DNA from: Sandaracinus amylolyticus
GTDB lineage: Bacteria; Myxococcota_A; Polyangia; Polyangiales; Sandaracinaceae
Assembly (NCBI RefSeq): GCF_000737325.1
Contig: NZ_CP011125.1
Location: 8,804,001-8,868,000 of the forward strand
Reading direction: 5' to 3'
Length of the DNA stretch: 64,000 nucleotides
Part shown: in pieces, positions 20,153 through 27,797 of the stretch
Layout: each line of letters starts with the position of its first letter
Position numbering within the stretch: position 1 is the stretch's first letter
The notes under the pieces: model-generated
Told to the model about the DNA's origin: nothing
The model's input: the letters and a program-made list of their open reading frames with translations, nothing else
The model's database searches: none
Made by a program: the position numbers and the translations under genes

Positions 20153-20776
20153 ATGCGCTCGGTCGAGATCGCGGGTGGGGCGATTGCGGCGCTTCTCGCG
20201 CTGATGGCGGCACCGTGCCGCGGCGACCCACCGCTGGAATTCCGACACGAGAGCTACGTCGGCGTCGCGCCTTCTGCCGATGACGACGTGACGTGGACGC
20301 GCGTGCTGTGGCTCGATCGCGGTCTCCTGCACGTCGAGGCGCGTTACGGCTACGAGGGCGACGACATCGCCACCGCGCTCGGCGGGCTCCACTTCGCGGG
20401 AGGCTCCACGCTCACGTACGACGTGCACCTCGCGCTCGGGCTCTCCGCGGGCGCGACCTCGGGCGGAGTCGTGGCATATCGCGCCGAGCTCGTGCTGGGC
20501 ACGCTCGATCTGTCGAGCGAAGGCGAGCTCTTCGTCGAGTGGTCACAGCGCGCCGAAGCGTTCTTCTTCACGTGGACCGAGCTCGGCTGGTCACCCATCG
20601 AGTGGCTGCGCGTCGGCGGCGCGATGCAGAGGACGCGCTTCTACCAGAGCGCGCGAGACGTCGATGCAGGCCCGTTCGCCGGCGTGTCGTCGGAGTCGAT
20701 CGACGTCGCGCTCTATCTTTTCGGGCTCGGCACCGACGAGACGAACGGGCTCGTGTCGATCGGCGTGACGTTCTGA
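20153..20776 (+). CDS. predicted outer-membrane beta-barrel protein
   Basis: 207 aa. Signal peptide (about 1-24, cleavage after CRG). The body is alternating-residue strands rich in aromatic and Gly residues, for example RVLWLDRGLLHVEARYGY and AELVLGTLDL. The C-terminal strand ends in Phe (VSIGVTF), as expected for insertion by BamA. No specific family recognised. Confidence 0.6.
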   Translation: MRSVEIAGGAIAALLALMAAPCRGDPPLEFRHESYVGVAPSADDDVTWTRVLWLDRGLLHVEARYGYEGDDIATALGGLHFAGGSTLTYDVHLALGLSAGATSGGVVAYRAELVLGTLDLSSEGELFVEWSQRAEAFFFTWTELGWSPIEWLRVGGAMQRTRFYQSARDVDAGPFAGVSSESIDVALYLFGLGTDETNGLVSIGVTF

Positions 20777-20820
20777 GCACGTCAGTCGACGGCGATGCCG
20801 CGCGCAGCCGGGACGGAGAG

Positions 20821-20850
20821 AGGGCCCACAAGATCACTCTTGTGGGCCCT
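20821..20850. terminator. strong 13-bp hairpin, probably bidirectional terminator
   Basis: AGGGCCCACAAGA (20821-20833) pairs perfectly with 20838-20850 around a TCAC loop. It lies 16 bp past the stop of the leftward 43-aa gene and 44 bp past the barrel gene stop on the other strand. Confidence 0.65.
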
Positions 20851-20866
20851 CCGAGGGTCCGTCACG

Positions 20867-20998
20867 TCAGTCGACGCACGGATGTTCGAGGTGGATGGGG
20901 AAGGGCTTCTTCCGGTATTCGATCCTACCGTCAGGAAGCCTGCGTCGGCGGCTGAACCGAATCGGTCCGCCGCACTTTCGGCAGCTCTGGTGAGCCAT
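20867..20998 (-). CDS. 43-aa Cys-motif miniprotein
   Basis: 43 aa, beginning MAHQSCRKCGG, ATG at 20998 with GAGGAA about 9 bases upstream. One CxxC knuckle (Cys6, Cys9), a very basic middle (RRRR and later KK), then HLEHPC with two His and a Cys. The spacing would allow a small zinc site (C, C, H, C or H). Followed by a strong hairpin. Unrecognised; a nucleic-acid-binding mini zinc ribbon is the best guess. Confidence 0.55.
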   Translation of the reverse strand: MAHQSCRKCGGPIRFSRRRRLPDGRIEYRKKPFPIHLEHPCVD

Positions 20999-21046
20999 TG
21001 TCGGGTTCCTCATCTCCGCGAGGAACGGATGAATCACACCAGAGTC

Positions 21047-21074
21047 TTGACCGATCGGCGCTCGGGCCGATAAC
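21047..21074 (+). promoter_or_regulatory. sigma-70-like promoter of a putative small RNA
   Basis: TTGACC (21047-21052), 16-base spacer, GATAAC (21069-21074): four of six -10 bases match TATAAT. A U-tract terminator follows 63 bp later with no gene between. Confidence 0.45.
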
Positions 21075-21080
21075 TTGGGC

Positions 21081-21170
21081 TCGCTTCACGGAAGCCAGAT
21101 CCACCGCTGCTCCTCAGTAGTGGGCGGTCTGAAGAGAGGGCCCGGGTACCAGCCGGGCCCTTTCTTTTTT
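21081..21170 (+). ncRNA. putative small noncoding RNA (about 90 nt)
   Basis: The interval from the predicted start to the terminator has no ATG-led frame but folds well. Hairpin 1 is GCTTC-ACG-GAAGC (21083-21095). Stem 2 is CAGA (21096-21099) with TCTG (21128-21131), continued by CCAC (21101-21104) with GTGG (21120-21123). The terminator hairpin follows. It is not a tRNA, and SRP or 6S hallmarks are absent. The identity is unknown. Confidence 0.42.
21137..21170 (+). terminator. canonical Rho-independent terminator
   Basis: AGGGCCCGG (21137-21145) pairs with CCGGGCCCT (21153-21161), followed by TTTCTTTTTT reaching 21170. It is the only hairpin in the window with a proper U-tract. Confidence 0.8.
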
Positions 21171-21230
21171 CCGTCAGTCACGCCGCCGTCGTAACTGCCG
21201 ACGCATCGTGCGCATCATACGACGATGCGC

Positions 21231-21256
21231 CGGCACCGCCCCGAAGAGCGGTGCCG
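21231..21256 (-). terminator. hairpin terminator candidate of nrdJ
   Basis: CGGCACCGC (21231-21239) pairs with GCGGTGCCG (21248-21256), 9 bp past the nrdJ stop. A second stem-loop, CGCATCGT (21202-21209) with ACGATGCG (21222-21229), lies just beyond. No U-tract. Confidence 0.55.
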
Positions 21257-21265
21257 CTCACTCGT

Positions 21266-24200
21266 TCAGCTGCAGCCCAGACTCGCGCCGCAGTTCAGGC
21301 ACTTGTAACAAGCGCCGTTGCGGACCGTGATGTGGCCGCACTGATCGCACATCGGCGCGTCGCCCATCATCTCGCCGAGCTGCTGGTCGAGCACGCTGCC
21401 GCCGCCCTTCGCCGCCGCGTGATCGGCGCCCGCGAACGCGAGCTCGATCTGCGGCGCCTTCGTGATCGCCGGGGGCGCCATGCTGTCGATCTGGCCCGCC
21501 GGGAGCTTCTGCACCGCGTCCGCGTCCGTCGGGTTCGAGAGCTCCATCTGCGTCTCCGCCGGCGGCACCTGCGCGAAGTCGTAGCGCTGGAGATATTCGA
21601 CTCCGAGCACGCGGAAGACGTAGTCGATGATCGACGTGCTGAACTTGATGTTCGGGTGTCCCTCGACGAGACCGCCCGGCTCGAAGCGCGTGAACGTGAA
21701 CTGATCGACGTACGCGCTCAGCGGCACTCCGTGCTGGAGGCCCATCGACACGCTGATCGCGAAGCAGTTCATCAGCGAGCGGAAGGCCGCGCCTTCCTTG
21801 TGCATGTCGATGAAGATCTCACCGAGCGAGCCGTTCTCGTACTCGCCGGTGCGGAGGAACACCTTGTGGCCTCCGACCTTCGCCTCCTGCGTGAAGCCGC
21901 GGCGACGCTTGCTCATGCGGTGACGCACGCTGATCGGCGGCGCCTTCGCGTTCTCGACCGTGCGCGGCTTCGCCGGCTCGCTGACGACCTGCGGGACGAG
22001 CGCAGCCGCGGGCGCCGCCGCGATCTTCTCGCTCTTCGCCTCGGCCTTGTCGTCCTTCTCCGCGCTCGACGTCGAGAGCGGCTGGCTCGCCTTGCACCCG
22101 TCGCGATAGAGCGCGACCGCCTTGAGGCCGAGCTTCCAGCCCTCGTGATAGATGCGCTCGACCTCTTCGATCGTCGCCTCGTTCGGCAGATTGACGGTCT
22201 TGCTGATCGCGCCGCTCAAGAACGGCTGCGCCGCCGCCATCATGCGAACGTGCGCCATCGGCTCGATGAAGCGCTTGCCGTGCTTGCCGCAGCGGTTCGC
22301 GCAGTCGAACACCGCGTAGTGCTCCTTGCGCAGGTGCGGCGCGCCCTCGACCGTCATGCGGCCGATGACCACGTCGTTGAGCTCCTCGATCTGCTTGCGG
22401 GTCAGACCGAAGTGCTCGAGCAGCGTGAAGCCGGGCTTGTTGTACTGCTCGGGCTTGATGCCGAGGCGCTCGAACGCGCTCGTCCCGATCACCCACGGCG
22501 AGAGCGCCTGCGACGCGTCGAACACGCCGGGCAGCGCCTTCTCCGCCTTGCTCAGCTCGCTCTCGGTCAGGCCCTTCTCGATCAGCATCGAGCGCGTCAG
22601 ATAGGGCGCGCCGGTGAACGTGTTGGTGCCGCTGACGTACGCGATGATGTCGGCGATCTGCGCCGGCGAGTAGCTGAGATTGCGAAGCGCGTCGGGCACG
22701 CTCTGATTGACGATCTTGAAGTACCCGCCGCCCGCGAGCTTCTTGAACTTCACCAGCGCGAAGTCGGGCTCGATGCCCGTCGTGTCGCAGTCCATCAACA
22801 GGCCGATGGTGCCAGTCGGCGCGAGCACGGTCGCCTGCGCGTTGCGATATCCGTACTGCGTGCCGAGCTCGACCGCGTGATCCCAGTCCTCGCGCGCCGC
22901 GCCGAGGAGATCGTCGGGAACACCGGTGTCGCCGCTGCCGACGATGGCGGGGAACTCCGCCTCGTCGATCATGTAGGCCATGTCGCGGTGCTTGCCCATC
23001 ACGCGCAGCATCGGCTGGCGATTGCGCATGAAGCCCGGGAACGGGCCCTTGCTCGCCGCCATCTCCGCGCTGGTCTTGTACGCGTGACCGGTGAGGATGG
23101 CAGTCAGCGCGCCGCACCACGCACGGCCAGCATCGCTGTCGTACGGGATGCCGAGGCGCATCAGCAGCGTGCCGAGGTTCGCGTAGCCGAGCCCGAGCGG
23201 ACGATAGTCGTGGCTGTTCTTGCCGATCCGCTTCGTCGGATAGCTCGAGTGATCGACCAGGATCTCCTGGCTCGTGAACATGATGCGAATCGCGTGGCGA
23301 TATCCCTCGACGTCGAACTTCCCGTTCTCGTCGAGGAACTTCACGAGATTGATCGACGACAGGTTACAGGCCGTGTCGTCGAGGAACATGTACTCGCTGC
23401 ACGGATTGCTCGCGTTGATGCGATCCGTGTTGGGGCACGTGTGCCACGCGTTGATCGTCGAGTCGTACTGCACGCCGGGATCGGCGCACTGCCACGCGCT
23501 GTCCGCGATCTTCCGCCAGAGCTCGCGCGCCTTGTACGTGTCGACGACCTCGCCGGTCGTGCGCATCGTCGTCTGCCACTCACCGTCCTGCTCGACGGCG
23601 CGCATGAACTCGTCGTTGACGCGGATCGAGTTGTTCGAGTTCTGGCCGCTCACCGTGTGATAGGCGTCGCCGTTGAAGTCCGCGGGATAGCCGGCCGCGA
23701 TCAGCGCGCGCGCCTTCTTCTCCTCGCGGGTCTTCCACTCGATGAAGTCGACGATCTCCGGGTGATCCATGTCGAGGCAGACCATCTTCGCGGCGCGCCG
23801 CGTGGTCCCGCCCGACTTCGTCGCGCCCGCCGCGCGATCGAGCACCTCGAGGAAGCTCATCAGGCCCGAGCTCGTGCCGCCGCCGCTCAGCTTCTCCTGG
23901 CGTCCGCGCAGGTTGCTGAAGTTCGTGCCGGTGCCCGAGCCGTACTTGAAGAGGCGCGCCTCGTTCTTCACGAGCTCGTAGATGCCCATCAGGTCGTCGC
24001 CGACCGACTGGATGAAGCACGCCGAGCACTGGGGGCGCTCGTAGGCGTTCGTCGTCTCGAGGACGTCGTCCTTCTTCTCGTCCCAGGCCCAGTTGCCGCC
24101 CTGGCCCTCGATGCCGTAGCGCTGGTAGAGGCCGAGGTTGAACCAGACGGGCGAGTTGAACGCGGCGCGCTGGGTGACGAGCAGGTACGAGAGCTCGGCC

Positions 24201-24628
24201 TCGAACGCGTCGGCGTCCTCCTTCGTCGCGAAGTAGCCGCCCTGCGCCTCGCCGGCCTCGCGCACGGTGCGCGCGATGCGGTGGACGAGCATCTTCACGC
24301 TCGTCTCGCCCTTCTTCGCGTCGCCCTTCACGCCCGCCTTGCGGAAGTACTTGGAGACCGCGATGTCGGTCGCGAGCTGCGACCAGTCCTCGGGGATCTC
24401 CGCGCCGCGCATCTCGAACACGACGGAGCCGTCGGGGTTCGTGATGACGCTGTCGCGCAGCTCGTAGATGATCTCGTCGAGCGGCTCGACGCCCGAACGC
24501 GTCCAGCGCCGCGCGATGCGGAGGCCTTGCTCCTCGATGGGCAGCGCGTGGTGACGCGCGCTCGCGGGAGAGTGCGACTGCGGCTTGCTGTCGACGGTGT
24601 TGCTCACGGTTCGAGTATCTACGGACAC
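21266..24628 (-). CDS. nrdJ: class II (B12-dependent) ribonucleotide reductase
   Basis: 1120 aa. Reduces ribonucleotides to deoxyribonucleotides with adenosylcobalamin. The GTG start at 24628 is chosen because GGGAGG lies 6 bases upstream; the frame runs to 24793 without support. Landmarks: a Cys in QCSACF (about 200), NSNNSIR, the catalytic loop NPCSE (about 408-412) followed by ACNLSSIN, and PTGTIGLLMDCD (about 605-616). The C-terminal tail carries CDQCGH and CYKCLNCG, a redox/zinc Cys cluster. Full length for the NrdJ group. Aerobic B12 dependence is normal for this lineage. A 330-nt or longer leader may carry regulation, but no clear NrdR box was seen. Confidence 0.93.
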   Translation of the reverse strand: MSVDTRTVSNTVDSKPQSHSPASARHHALPIEEQGLRIARRWTRSGVEPLDEIIYELRDSVITNPDGSVVFEMRGAEIPEDWSQLATDIAVSKYFRKAGVKGDAKKGETSVKMLVHRIARTVREAGEAQGGYFATKEDADAFEAELSYLLVTQRAAFNSPVWFNLGLYQRYGIEGQGGNWAWDEKKDDVLETTNAYERPQCSACFIQSVGDDLMGIYELVKNEARLFKYGSGTGTNFSNLRGRQEKLSGGGTSSGLMSFLEVLDRAAGATKSGGTTRRAAKMVCLDMDHPEIVDFIEWKTREEKKARALIAAGYPADFNGDAYHTVSGQNSNNSIRVNDEFMRAVEQDGEWQTTMRTTGEVVDTYKARELWRKIADSAWQCADPGVQYDSTINAWHTCPNTDRINASNPCSEYMFLDDTACNLSSINLVKFLDENGKFDVEGYRHAIRIMFTSQEILVDHSSYPTKRIGKNSHDYRPLGLGYANLGTLLMRLGIPYDSDAGRAWCGALTAILTGHAYKTSAEMAASKGPFPGFMRNRQPMLRVMGKHRDMAYMIDEAEFPAIVGSGDTGVPDDLLGAAREDWDHAVELGTQYGYRNAQATVLAPTGTIGLLMDCDTTGIEPDFALVKFKKLAGGGYFKIVNQSVPDALRNLSYSPAQIADIIAYVSGTNTFTGAPYLTRSMLIEKGLTESELSKAEKALPGVFDASQALSPWVIGTSAFERLGIKPEQYNKPGFTLLEHFGLTRKQIEELNDVVIGRMTVEGAPHLRKEHYAVFDCANRCGKHGKRFIEPMAHVRMMAAAQPFLSGAISKTVNLPNEATIEEVERIYHEGWKLGLKAVALYRDGCKASQPLSTSSAEKDDKAEAKSEKIAAAPAAALVPQVVSEPAKPRTVENAKAPPISVRHRMSKRRRGFTQEAKVGGHKVFLRTGEYENGSLGEIFIDMHKEGAAFRSLMNCFAISVSMGLQHGVPLSAYVDQFTFTRFEPGGLVEGHPNIKFSTSIIDYVFRVLGVEYLQRYDFAQVPPAETQMELSNPTDADAVQKLPAGQIDSMAPPAITKAPQIELAFAGADHAAAKGGGSVLDQQLGEMMGDAPMCDQCGHITVRNGACYKCLNCGASLGCS

Positions 24629-25102
24629 GGCTTTCCTCCCGCCACCTACGCATTGGCCGCAGTCGCGGCGTTTTCCGCTGGGTCTCGGCCGGACCCCCCA
24701 GGTCCGACCCGAACGGCAACGGAGACGAACGACAAGACAAAGAAGAGAAGAGACAAAGGGACCCCGGCCCCTGAGCTGCGGCGCCCAGGGCATGTCTCCC
24801 CCTGTTTCCCGGAAAAGGGACGAGTCCCCGATCGAGCTACGTCCGACCCGGCCTACGACCGGGGACGGTACGTCCTGTCACACAAGTCGCTGCCTCGCAC
24901 CTACAAGGGGTGGGCTCGTCGTCCACCCGAACCCACGACGGCTTGTGGAAGGACCCCCTGGATAAACGGGCACCGGAGGGGTGGTCAAGGGGTCTGAACG
25001 CATGTTTTTTCCGATTCGCATTTCTCCTGCGATTTCAGCATCTTGAGTTGGCATCACAGGGGATGCGGAGAGCGCTCGGGCGGCAGGTATCGGGGACGAT
25101 GA

Positions 25103-25136
25103 CGCGAGATGACGATATGTGCACTGTCATTTCGCG
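25103..25136. promoter_or_regulatory. stem-loop / dyad element in the intergenic region
   Basis: CGCGAGATGAC (25103-25113) pairs with GTCATTTCGCG (25126-25136), eleven pairs including one G-U, around a 12-base loop. It could be an operator or an RNA hairpin. Confidence 0.4.
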
Positions 25137-25377
25137 AACCATACAAGCTGTCGTGGTGCCCGCCCCAGAAAACCGCAAGACCGCGCGGCGGTATCGCACC
25201 GGATCGCACCCGAGACGCGGGGTTTCCCTCGGGGTGTCGTCGCGGATCGCCGGCGAGACGAGCGGGTGACGGATCCGTCGCGATCGCCCGGGCGCGGCAG
25301 CGATGAAAGAACTTTGAAGTCGCGCAGATGCCCGCCAACCCCGTTGCCCTCGCGGCGGCGCGCGGGTTAGAAGCGAA

Positions 25378-25409
25378 ACGCCGGGGAAAGTGGGGACGCA
25401 CCCCGGCGT
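25378..25409. promoter_or_regulatory. 9-bp inverted repeat upstream of the AIM24 operon
   Basis: ACGCCGGGG (25378-25386) and CCCCGGCGT (25401-25409) with a 14-base spacer, centred about 78 bp before the first AIM24 start. Possible operator or 5' leader hairpin. Confidence 0.4.
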
Positions 25410-25470
25410 ATTCGGAGCGCCTCGGCCGCGCGGTAGGACCACCGTGTGGCGGGTCTCGGAGGAGACATCG

Positions 25471-26289
25471 ATGGATCAGCAGCCGCAGTACGCGCAGCCG
25501 CAGCACCCGGGGCATCCCGGCGGCTACGGGCAGCAGCCCATGCAGGGCATGACGCCGGCGCCGATGGGCGCGCCCGCGGGGGGCGCGAGCGTCGCGCACG
25601 CCATCACGCACGGCCCGTCGTTCGCGATGCTGCGCGTCGATCTGCAGCCCGGTCAGGTCGTGATCGCCGAGGCGGGCTCGATGGTCGCGCGGCACTCGCA
25701 CGTCGCGATGGAAGTGAAGATGAACGCGGGCAAGAGCGCCGGCTTCCTCGCGAAGGTCTGGGCGCTGATGATCGCGTTCATCCGCAAGGTCGTCGGCGGC
25801 GAGACGTTCTTCGTGAACCACTTCAGCGCGCCGCAGCCCGGCAGCGTGTGGATCGCGCCGACGATGAGCGGGCAGATCGCGCATCGCCGCCTCAACCCCG
25901 GCGAGAAGCTCGTGCTCTCGAGCGGCGCGTACGTCGCGAGCGCCGGCGACATCGACGTGAAGATGAAGTTCGGCGGGCTGAAGTCGATCCTCGCGAAGGA
26001 GGGCGCCTTCATGCTCGAGGTGAGCGGCACCGGCGATCTCTGGTTCACCAGCTACGGCGGGATCCAGGCGATCGACATCAACGGCCCGTACATGGTCGAT
26101 AACGGCCACCTCGTCGGGTACGAGGGCAACCTCACCATGAACATCAAGAGCGCGGGCGGCGGCCTGCTCGGGTTCATGGCGTCGGGCGAAGGGCTCGTCT
26201 GCGAGTTCAACGGACAGGGCCGCATCTACATCCAGTCGCGCAACCTCAGCTCGCTCGCGGGCTGGCTCACCCCGCTCATGCCTTCCTGA
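25471..26289 (+). CDS. AIM24-family protein with Gln/Pro/Gly-rich N-terminus (copy 1)
   Basis: 272 aa. The ATG at 25471 has CGGAGGAG upstream. A 45-residue Gln/Pro/Gly/Met-rich disordered extension (repeats of QPQ, GHPGGYGQQP) precedes the AIM24/TIGR00266 beta-prism domain. Family motifs: AEAGSMVARH, GGETFFVNHF, SSGAYVAS, GEGLVCEFNGQGRIYIQSRN. A hydrophobic stretch is present around KVWALMIAFI. AIM24 in yeast is mitochondrial; the bacterial role is unknown. First of three tandem paralogues. Confidence 0.88.
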   Translation: MDQQPQYAQPQHPGHPGGYGQQPMQGMTPAPMGAPAGGASVAHAITHGPSFAMLRVDLQPGQVVIAEAGSMVARHSHVAMEVKMNAGKSAGFLAKVWALMIAFIRKVVGGETFFVNHFSAPQPGSVWIAPTMSGQIAHRRLNPGEKLVLSSGAYVASAGDIDVKMKFGGLKSILAKEGAFMLEVSGTGDLWFTSYGGIQAIDINGPYMVDNGHLVGYEGNLTMNIKSAGGGLLGFMASGEGLVCEFNGQGRIYIQSRNLSSLAGWLTPLMPS

Positions 26290-26301
26290 GGAGTCACGAC
26301 G

Positions 26302-26979
26302 ATGCAGATCGACATCGGATATCGTCCCGCGCACTCGCTCGCGAAGGTGTCGCTGGGCCACGGCGAGCAGATCGTCGCGGAGTCGGGCGCGCTCGTCGGC
26401 ATGAGCACGAACGTGCACATGCAGACCCAGTCGCAGGGCGGGCTGATGGGCGGGCTCAAGCGCCTCTTCGGCGGTGAGAGCTTCTTCCGCAACACGTTCA
26501 CCGCGAGCAACGGGCCCGGCGAGGTGCTCCTCGCGCACGCGCTCAACGGCGACATGGTGACGCTGGAGATGACGCCGGGAGGTTATTTCCTCACGAGCTC
26601 GTCGTTCATCGCGTCGACGCCGAACGTGCAGATCGAGACGAAGCTCGGCGGGATGAAGAGCTTCTTCTCCGGCGAGGGCATGTTCGTCATGAAGGCGAGC
26701 GCGCAGTCGCCGGGACAGCTCCTCGTCGGTGCGTTCGGCGGCATCGAGGAGCTCGTCTGTCAGGGCAACATGGTGATCGACACCGGTCACCTCGTCGCGT
26801 GGGACGCGAGCCTGACCTACAAGGTCGGCAAGAGCGGCAGCGGGTGGATCGCCAGCTTCCTCAGCGGCGAAGGCCTCGTGTGTCACTTCGAGGGCCAGGG
26901 GCGCATCTGGATCCAGTCGCGCAATCCCCCGGCGTACGGGCAGGCGGTCGCGGCGATGCTGCCGCCGCGCAGGGCGTGA
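26302..26979 (+). CDS. AIM24-family protein (copy 2)
   Basis: 225 aa, 12 bp after copy 1 with GAGG before the ATG. AIM24 domain only. Landmarks: AESGALVGMS, FGGESFFRNTF, SSSFIAST, SFLSGEGLVCHFEGQGRIW. It lacks the disordered N-terminus of copy 1. Divergence from its neighbours is high, so the duplication is old and each copy may have its own role. Confidence 0.88.
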   Translation: MQIDIGYRPAHSLAKVSLGHGEQIVAESGALVGMSTNVHMQTQSQGGLMGGLKRLFGGESFFRNTFTASNGPGEVLLAHALNGDMVTLEMTPGGYFLTSSSFIASTPNVQIETKLGGMKSFFSGEGMFVMKASAQSPGQLLVGAFGGIEELVCQGNMVIDTGHLVAWDASLTYKVGKSGSGWIASFLSGEGLVCHFEGQGRIWIQSRNPPAYGQAVAAMLPPRRA

Positions 26980-27010
26980 TCTCGGCGAAGAGAAGAGGAG
27001 AACGACGAAC

Positions 27011-27697
27011 ATGCGTTACGAGCTTCTCGAGAAGCCGGACTTCACGATGGTGAAGGTCACCTTCGATCAGCAGGGCGAGTCGATGCTCTGCGAGGCGAGC
27101 GCGATGGTCGCGCGCGACTCGAAGATCGACATGAAGACGCAGATGCAGGGCGGCTTCCTCGCGGCGGCGAAGCGCAAGCTGCTCGGCGGCGAGAGCATCT
27201 TCCAGAACACGTTCACGGCGACCGCGCCCGGCCAGTCGCTGTACTTCGCGCCGGCGCCCGAGGGCGACGTGCAGGTGCTCGAGCTCGACGGGCACACCCC
27301 GATCCTGATGAACAGCGGCGCGTTCCTCGGCGCGGCGCCGAGCGTGAACCTCGACACGAAGTGGGGCGGCACGCGCGGCTTCTTCAGCGGGCAGGGCTTC
27401 TTCCTCCTCAAGGCGGAGGGCACGGGCCCCGTGTTCTTCGCGAGCTACGGCGGCATCCACGCGGTCGACGTCGGACCGGGTGGATACGTGTGCGACACCG
27501 GGCACGTCGTCGCGTTCACCGGCGGGCTCAACTACAACGTGCAGCGCCTCGGCGGGCTGAAGAGCCTCTTCTTCAGTGGCGAGGGTCTGGTCTGCAATTT
27601 CCAGGGCCAGGGGCGCCTCTGGATCAGCACGCGCAACCCGGGCGGGCTCGTGAACTTCGTGCATCCGTTCCGTCCGGTGCAGCGCTCGAACGGCTGA
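27011..27697 (+). CDS. AIM24-family protein (copy 3)
   Basis: 228 aa, 31 bp after copy 2. AIM24 domain with CEASAMVARD, LGGESIFQNTF, NSGAFLG and SGEGLVCNFQGQGRLWIS. Ends RPVQRSNG. A hairpin follows about 20 bp past the stop. The three genes form an obvious operon. Confidence 0.88.
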   Translation: MRYELLEKPDFTMVKVTFDQQGESMLCEASAMVARDSKIDMKTQMQGGFLAAAKRKLLGGESIFQNTFTATAPGQSLYFAPAPEGDVQVLELDGHTPILMNSGAFLGAAPSVNLDTKWGGTRGFFSGQGFFLLKAEGTGPVFFASYGGIHAVDVGPGGYVCDTGHVVAFTGGLNYNVQRLGGLKSLFFSGEGLVCNFQGQGRLWISTRNPGGLVNFVHPFRPVQRSNG

Positions 27698-27716
27698 AGA
27701 AACCGAGTCCACGTGC

Positions 27717-27736
27717 TCCGCACGTTCCCGTGCGGA
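27717..27736 (+). terminator. hairpin after the AIM24 operon
   Basis: TCCGCACG (27717-27724) pairs with CGTGCGGA (27729-27736) around a TTCC loop. No U-tract. Confidence 0.5.
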
Positions 27737-27797
27737 CCCCGCGCCAGCGAGCGCTCCAGCTGGACTGAGCTAAGCCTCGCGCGTGCGAGGTGAGGTC

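Larger units (their letters stand above)
24629..25470. other. 842-bp gene-free interval between nrdJ and the AIM24 genes
   Basis: Holds the upstream regions of two divergent transcripts. A weak leftward promoter candidate for nrdJ is TTGACC (24983-24988) with TATCCA 18 bases on. A purine-rich, lower-GC stretch lies at 24729-24760. Two dyads are listed separately (25103-25136, 25378-25409). No credible gene was found; open frames here lack codon bias and ribosome sites. Confidence 0.6.

Noticed and set aside
24629-24960. Cobalamin riboswitch before nrdJ
   Set aside because: Fragments resemble parts of the motif, but the B12-box order and the conserved GCCACTG were not found in the leader strand.
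21251-24997. A 1248-codon frame opposite nrdJ
   Set aside because: Antisense shadow; composition of Arg/Ala/His with no motifs, while nrdJ is full length and conserved.
25054-27012. Antisense frame through the AIM24 genes
   Set aside because: Arg/Asp/Leu-rich shadow with no start signal; the AIM24 genes on the plus strand are clear.
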